A stretch of DNA of 5,562 bases from Desulfobacterales bacterium (lineage in GTDB: Bacteria; Desulfobacterota; Desulfobacteria; Desulfobacterales; Desulfosalsimonadaceae): positions 1-5,562 of the forward strand of contig JAGXLE010000110.1 in the NCBI GenBank assembly GCA_018334855.1, given 5' to 3'. The position numbers and the translations under genes are program-made. The notes below the pieces were generated by a model, which worked only from the letters and a program-made list of their open reading frames with translations, was not told the origin of the DNA and did no database searches. This document shows, piece by piece, positions 4,708 to 5,562 of this stretch (its first letter is position 1; each line of letters begins with the position of its first letter).

Positions 4708-5102
4708 AAGCGCTTGACACCAACGTGCTTGTCAGGTTCCTGGTATGTGATGATGAAGCTCAGGCGCAGAAAGCATACAACCTGTTTAAAGCCGCAGAAA
4801 GACGAAAAGAAAGTCTGTTTGTTCCGATGCCGGTGACCCTGGAGATTATTTGGGTCCTGGATTCAGTCTACGGAGTCGGCCGCAGGGAAATACTGGAAAC
4901 ATTTAAGACCCTTCTTGCAATGCCTGTGCTTGAATTTCAATCTCAGCATGCATTAAGGCGCTTTATCAGCATGGCCGAAAAGTCAGGGGCTGACCTGGCG
5001 GATCTGCTGATTGCCTGTGCAGCCGAGGATGCAGGATGCAGCCGGGTTCTTACCTTTGACAAAAAGGCCTCGGGGTGTGAGTTGTTCGAACTTATGAAAT
5101 AG
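4704..5102 (+). CDS. vapC: VapC toxin, PIN-domain endoribonuclease
   Basis: This 132-residue protein is a full-length PIN domain. The acidic residues expected to hold Mg2+ or Mn2+ are all present: Asp5 (ALDTNVLVRFL), Glu47 (TLEIIWVL), Asp97 and Asp100 (GADLADLLIA), and Asp119 (VLTFDKKA). VapC toxins cleave specific tRNAs or rRNA and arrest growth until neutralised by VapB. The start ATG overlaps the vapB stop (ATGA), and AGGGA (4694-4698) inside vapB gives a ribosome site 5 nt upstream. No frameshift or missing catalytic residue is seen, so the toxin is probably active. No clear terminator follows. The target RNA cannot be read from the sequence. Confidence 0.95.
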   Translation: MKALDTNVLVRFLVCDDEAQAQKAYNLFKAAERRKESLFVPMPVTLEIIWVLDSVYGVGRREILETFKTLLAMPVLEFQSQHALRRFISMAEKSGADLADLLIACAAEDAGCSRVLTFDKKASGCELFELMK

Positions 5103-5167
5103 CCCGCTTGCTCAATTTTCGCATTCACCTTCTTAAACGTCAAACCAATTAGAAGTATATTCTTTCT

Positions 5168-5201
5168 CAGGGACCGAGCCCTGACAGGAACCGAGCCTTG
5201 C
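5168..5201. repeat. Two tandem imperfect 17-nt repeats, first unit a hairpin
   Basis: CAGGGACCGAGCCCTGA (5168-5184) is followed directly by CAGGAACCGAGCCTTGC (5185-5201), matching at 14 of 17 positions. The first unit, with one extra T at 5167, folds as TCAGGG/CCCTGA around a 6-nt loop. A second short stem, TTTGACG/CGTCAAA, lies at 5203-5223. There is no T-run after either, so a rho-independent terminator for vapBC is not supported. Confidence 0.5.
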
Positions 5202-5427
5202 ATTTGACGAAAAAGCCGTCAAAGAGTATTATGCCCTGACAATAAATGACTCGCCGCCAACATCACAGAATTGATATATAACCCGGAGCTTGCCTGAAAT
5301 GGCCGGATCAGCATCGAAGAAAAACAGGACAAAACGCAGGGGCCAGAAGAAAAAAGACTTCCGCCAGCACTCGGCACAGCAGGCGCGCCTGGAAAAAGCG
5401 GAATTTTATTTTGAGAGCGCCCATTGA
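5185..5427 (+). pseudogene. Decayed coding sequence of unknown family
   Basis: Protein-like text appears in shifting frames. One frame from 5185 reads QEPSLAFDEKAVKEYYALTI and stops at 5272. The frame starting at 5250 reads LAANITELIYNPELA and stops at 5295. The first frame then resumes with an ATG at 5299 for 42 codons of a very basic product (MAGSASKKNRTKRRGQKKKD, then QARLEKAEFYFESAH), ending at 5427. The last piece has a loosely spaced GGAG (5285-5288). The switching frames suggest a gene broken by small indels, and I do not recognise its family. Some of it may be chance open frame. Confidence 0.25.
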
Positions 5428-5562
5428 AGACTATATCCTGGATATTTTAGACCGCAAGATCAACATGTTTGAGATGGTCATCGGCGAAATAGACATGATC
5501 ATGGGCCGTATGCGGGGAGACAAGGATTTTGCGGATACGATTTACGAGATCTGGGTCGGTGA
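5411..5562 (+). pseudogene. C-terminal fragment of an SNF2-type (superfamily 2) helicase, running off the window
   Basis: From about 5411 one frame reads RAPIEDYILDILDRKINMFE, then MVIGEIDMIMGRM ... DKDFADTIYEIWVG to the window edge without a stop. This matches the segment just after the helicase C-lobe in bacterial SNF2-like proteins (xTIExxILxILDxKINMFExVxGEIDxIL ... DFxDxIxxIW). The ATPase motifs that should precede it are absent; upstream in this frame is non-homologous sequence back to a stop at 5279-5281. The piece is therefore a truncated remnant whose 5' part was deleted, with a junction near 5415-5422. SNF2 helicases of this type occur in phage-defence loci, which would fit the TA-rich context, but the fragment alone cannot show that. 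The continuation to the right is unseen. Confidence 0.6.

Noticed and set aside
4943..5203. Minus-strand open frame opposite the end of vapC
   Set aside because: It is an antisense shadow of the PIN domain, whose catalytic residues are intact on the plus strand.
5395..5427. Programmed +1 frameshift joining the basic 42-codon frame to the helicase segment
   Set aside because: There is no recognised slippery site or stimulator, and the upstream frame lacks helicase motor motifs, so decay explains it better.

Overview
The window looks like accessory chromosomal DNA from an anaerobic, sulfate-reducer-like bacterium (Desulfobacterota, the former Deltaproteobacteria, is my best guess). This is an inference from the mix of genes: an XRE-cupin regulator, a stand-alone LUD-domain protein with a C-terminal cysteine cluster, a YkgJ-like cysteine-cluster protein, many toxin-antitoxin (TA) modules, and a long inverted repeat carrying an AGATCT core. 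No rRNA, tRNA, CRISPR array or complete transposase gene is visible.

Layout. On the left, an XRE-cupin regulator (minus strand, 1-613, running off the edge) diverges from a LUD-domain protein (plus strand, 870-1514). An imperfect 27-bp inverted repeat (728-795) lies between them. A DUF433 antitoxin-type gene follows (1643-1876), and after it comes the collapsed remnant of its DUF5615 PIN-like partner (1869-2043). A cysteine-cluster protein (2091-2561) ends this plus-strand part. Positions 2600-4030 are all minus strand. In the direction of transcription they hold a truncated DUF6922-like small gene with a good promoter (3761-4030), a C-terminal scrap that looks like an AbiEii-type nucleotidyltransferase (3664-3792), an intact MntA/HepT pair (3609-2784), and an N-terminal scrap of an AbiEii-type nucleotidyltransferase (2770-2600). 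A roughly 360-bp intergenic region with nested inverted repeats (4097-4455) leads into an intact VapBC operon (4456-5102) with a palindromic operator over its promoter. The right end is decayed coding sequence, including the C-terminal piece of an SNF2-type helicase (5411-5562).

How it works together. Two TA pairs look functional. In MntA-HepT, a minimal nucleotidyltransferase is expected to neutralise the HEPN RNase by AMPylating it. In VapBC, an AbrB-type antitoxin is paired with a PIN RNase. Around them lie at least three broken modules in which the toxin or nucleotidyltransferase part carries deletions or frameshifts. This is the picture of a defence or TA island turning over, with toxins decaying first. 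I see no clearly new system. The points most worth a second look are the roughly 95-nt MntA/HepT overlap, which gives MntA an unusual C-terminal tail, the paired AbiEii scraps around it, the orphaned DUF433 gene, and the unexplained structured stretch at 4135-4236.
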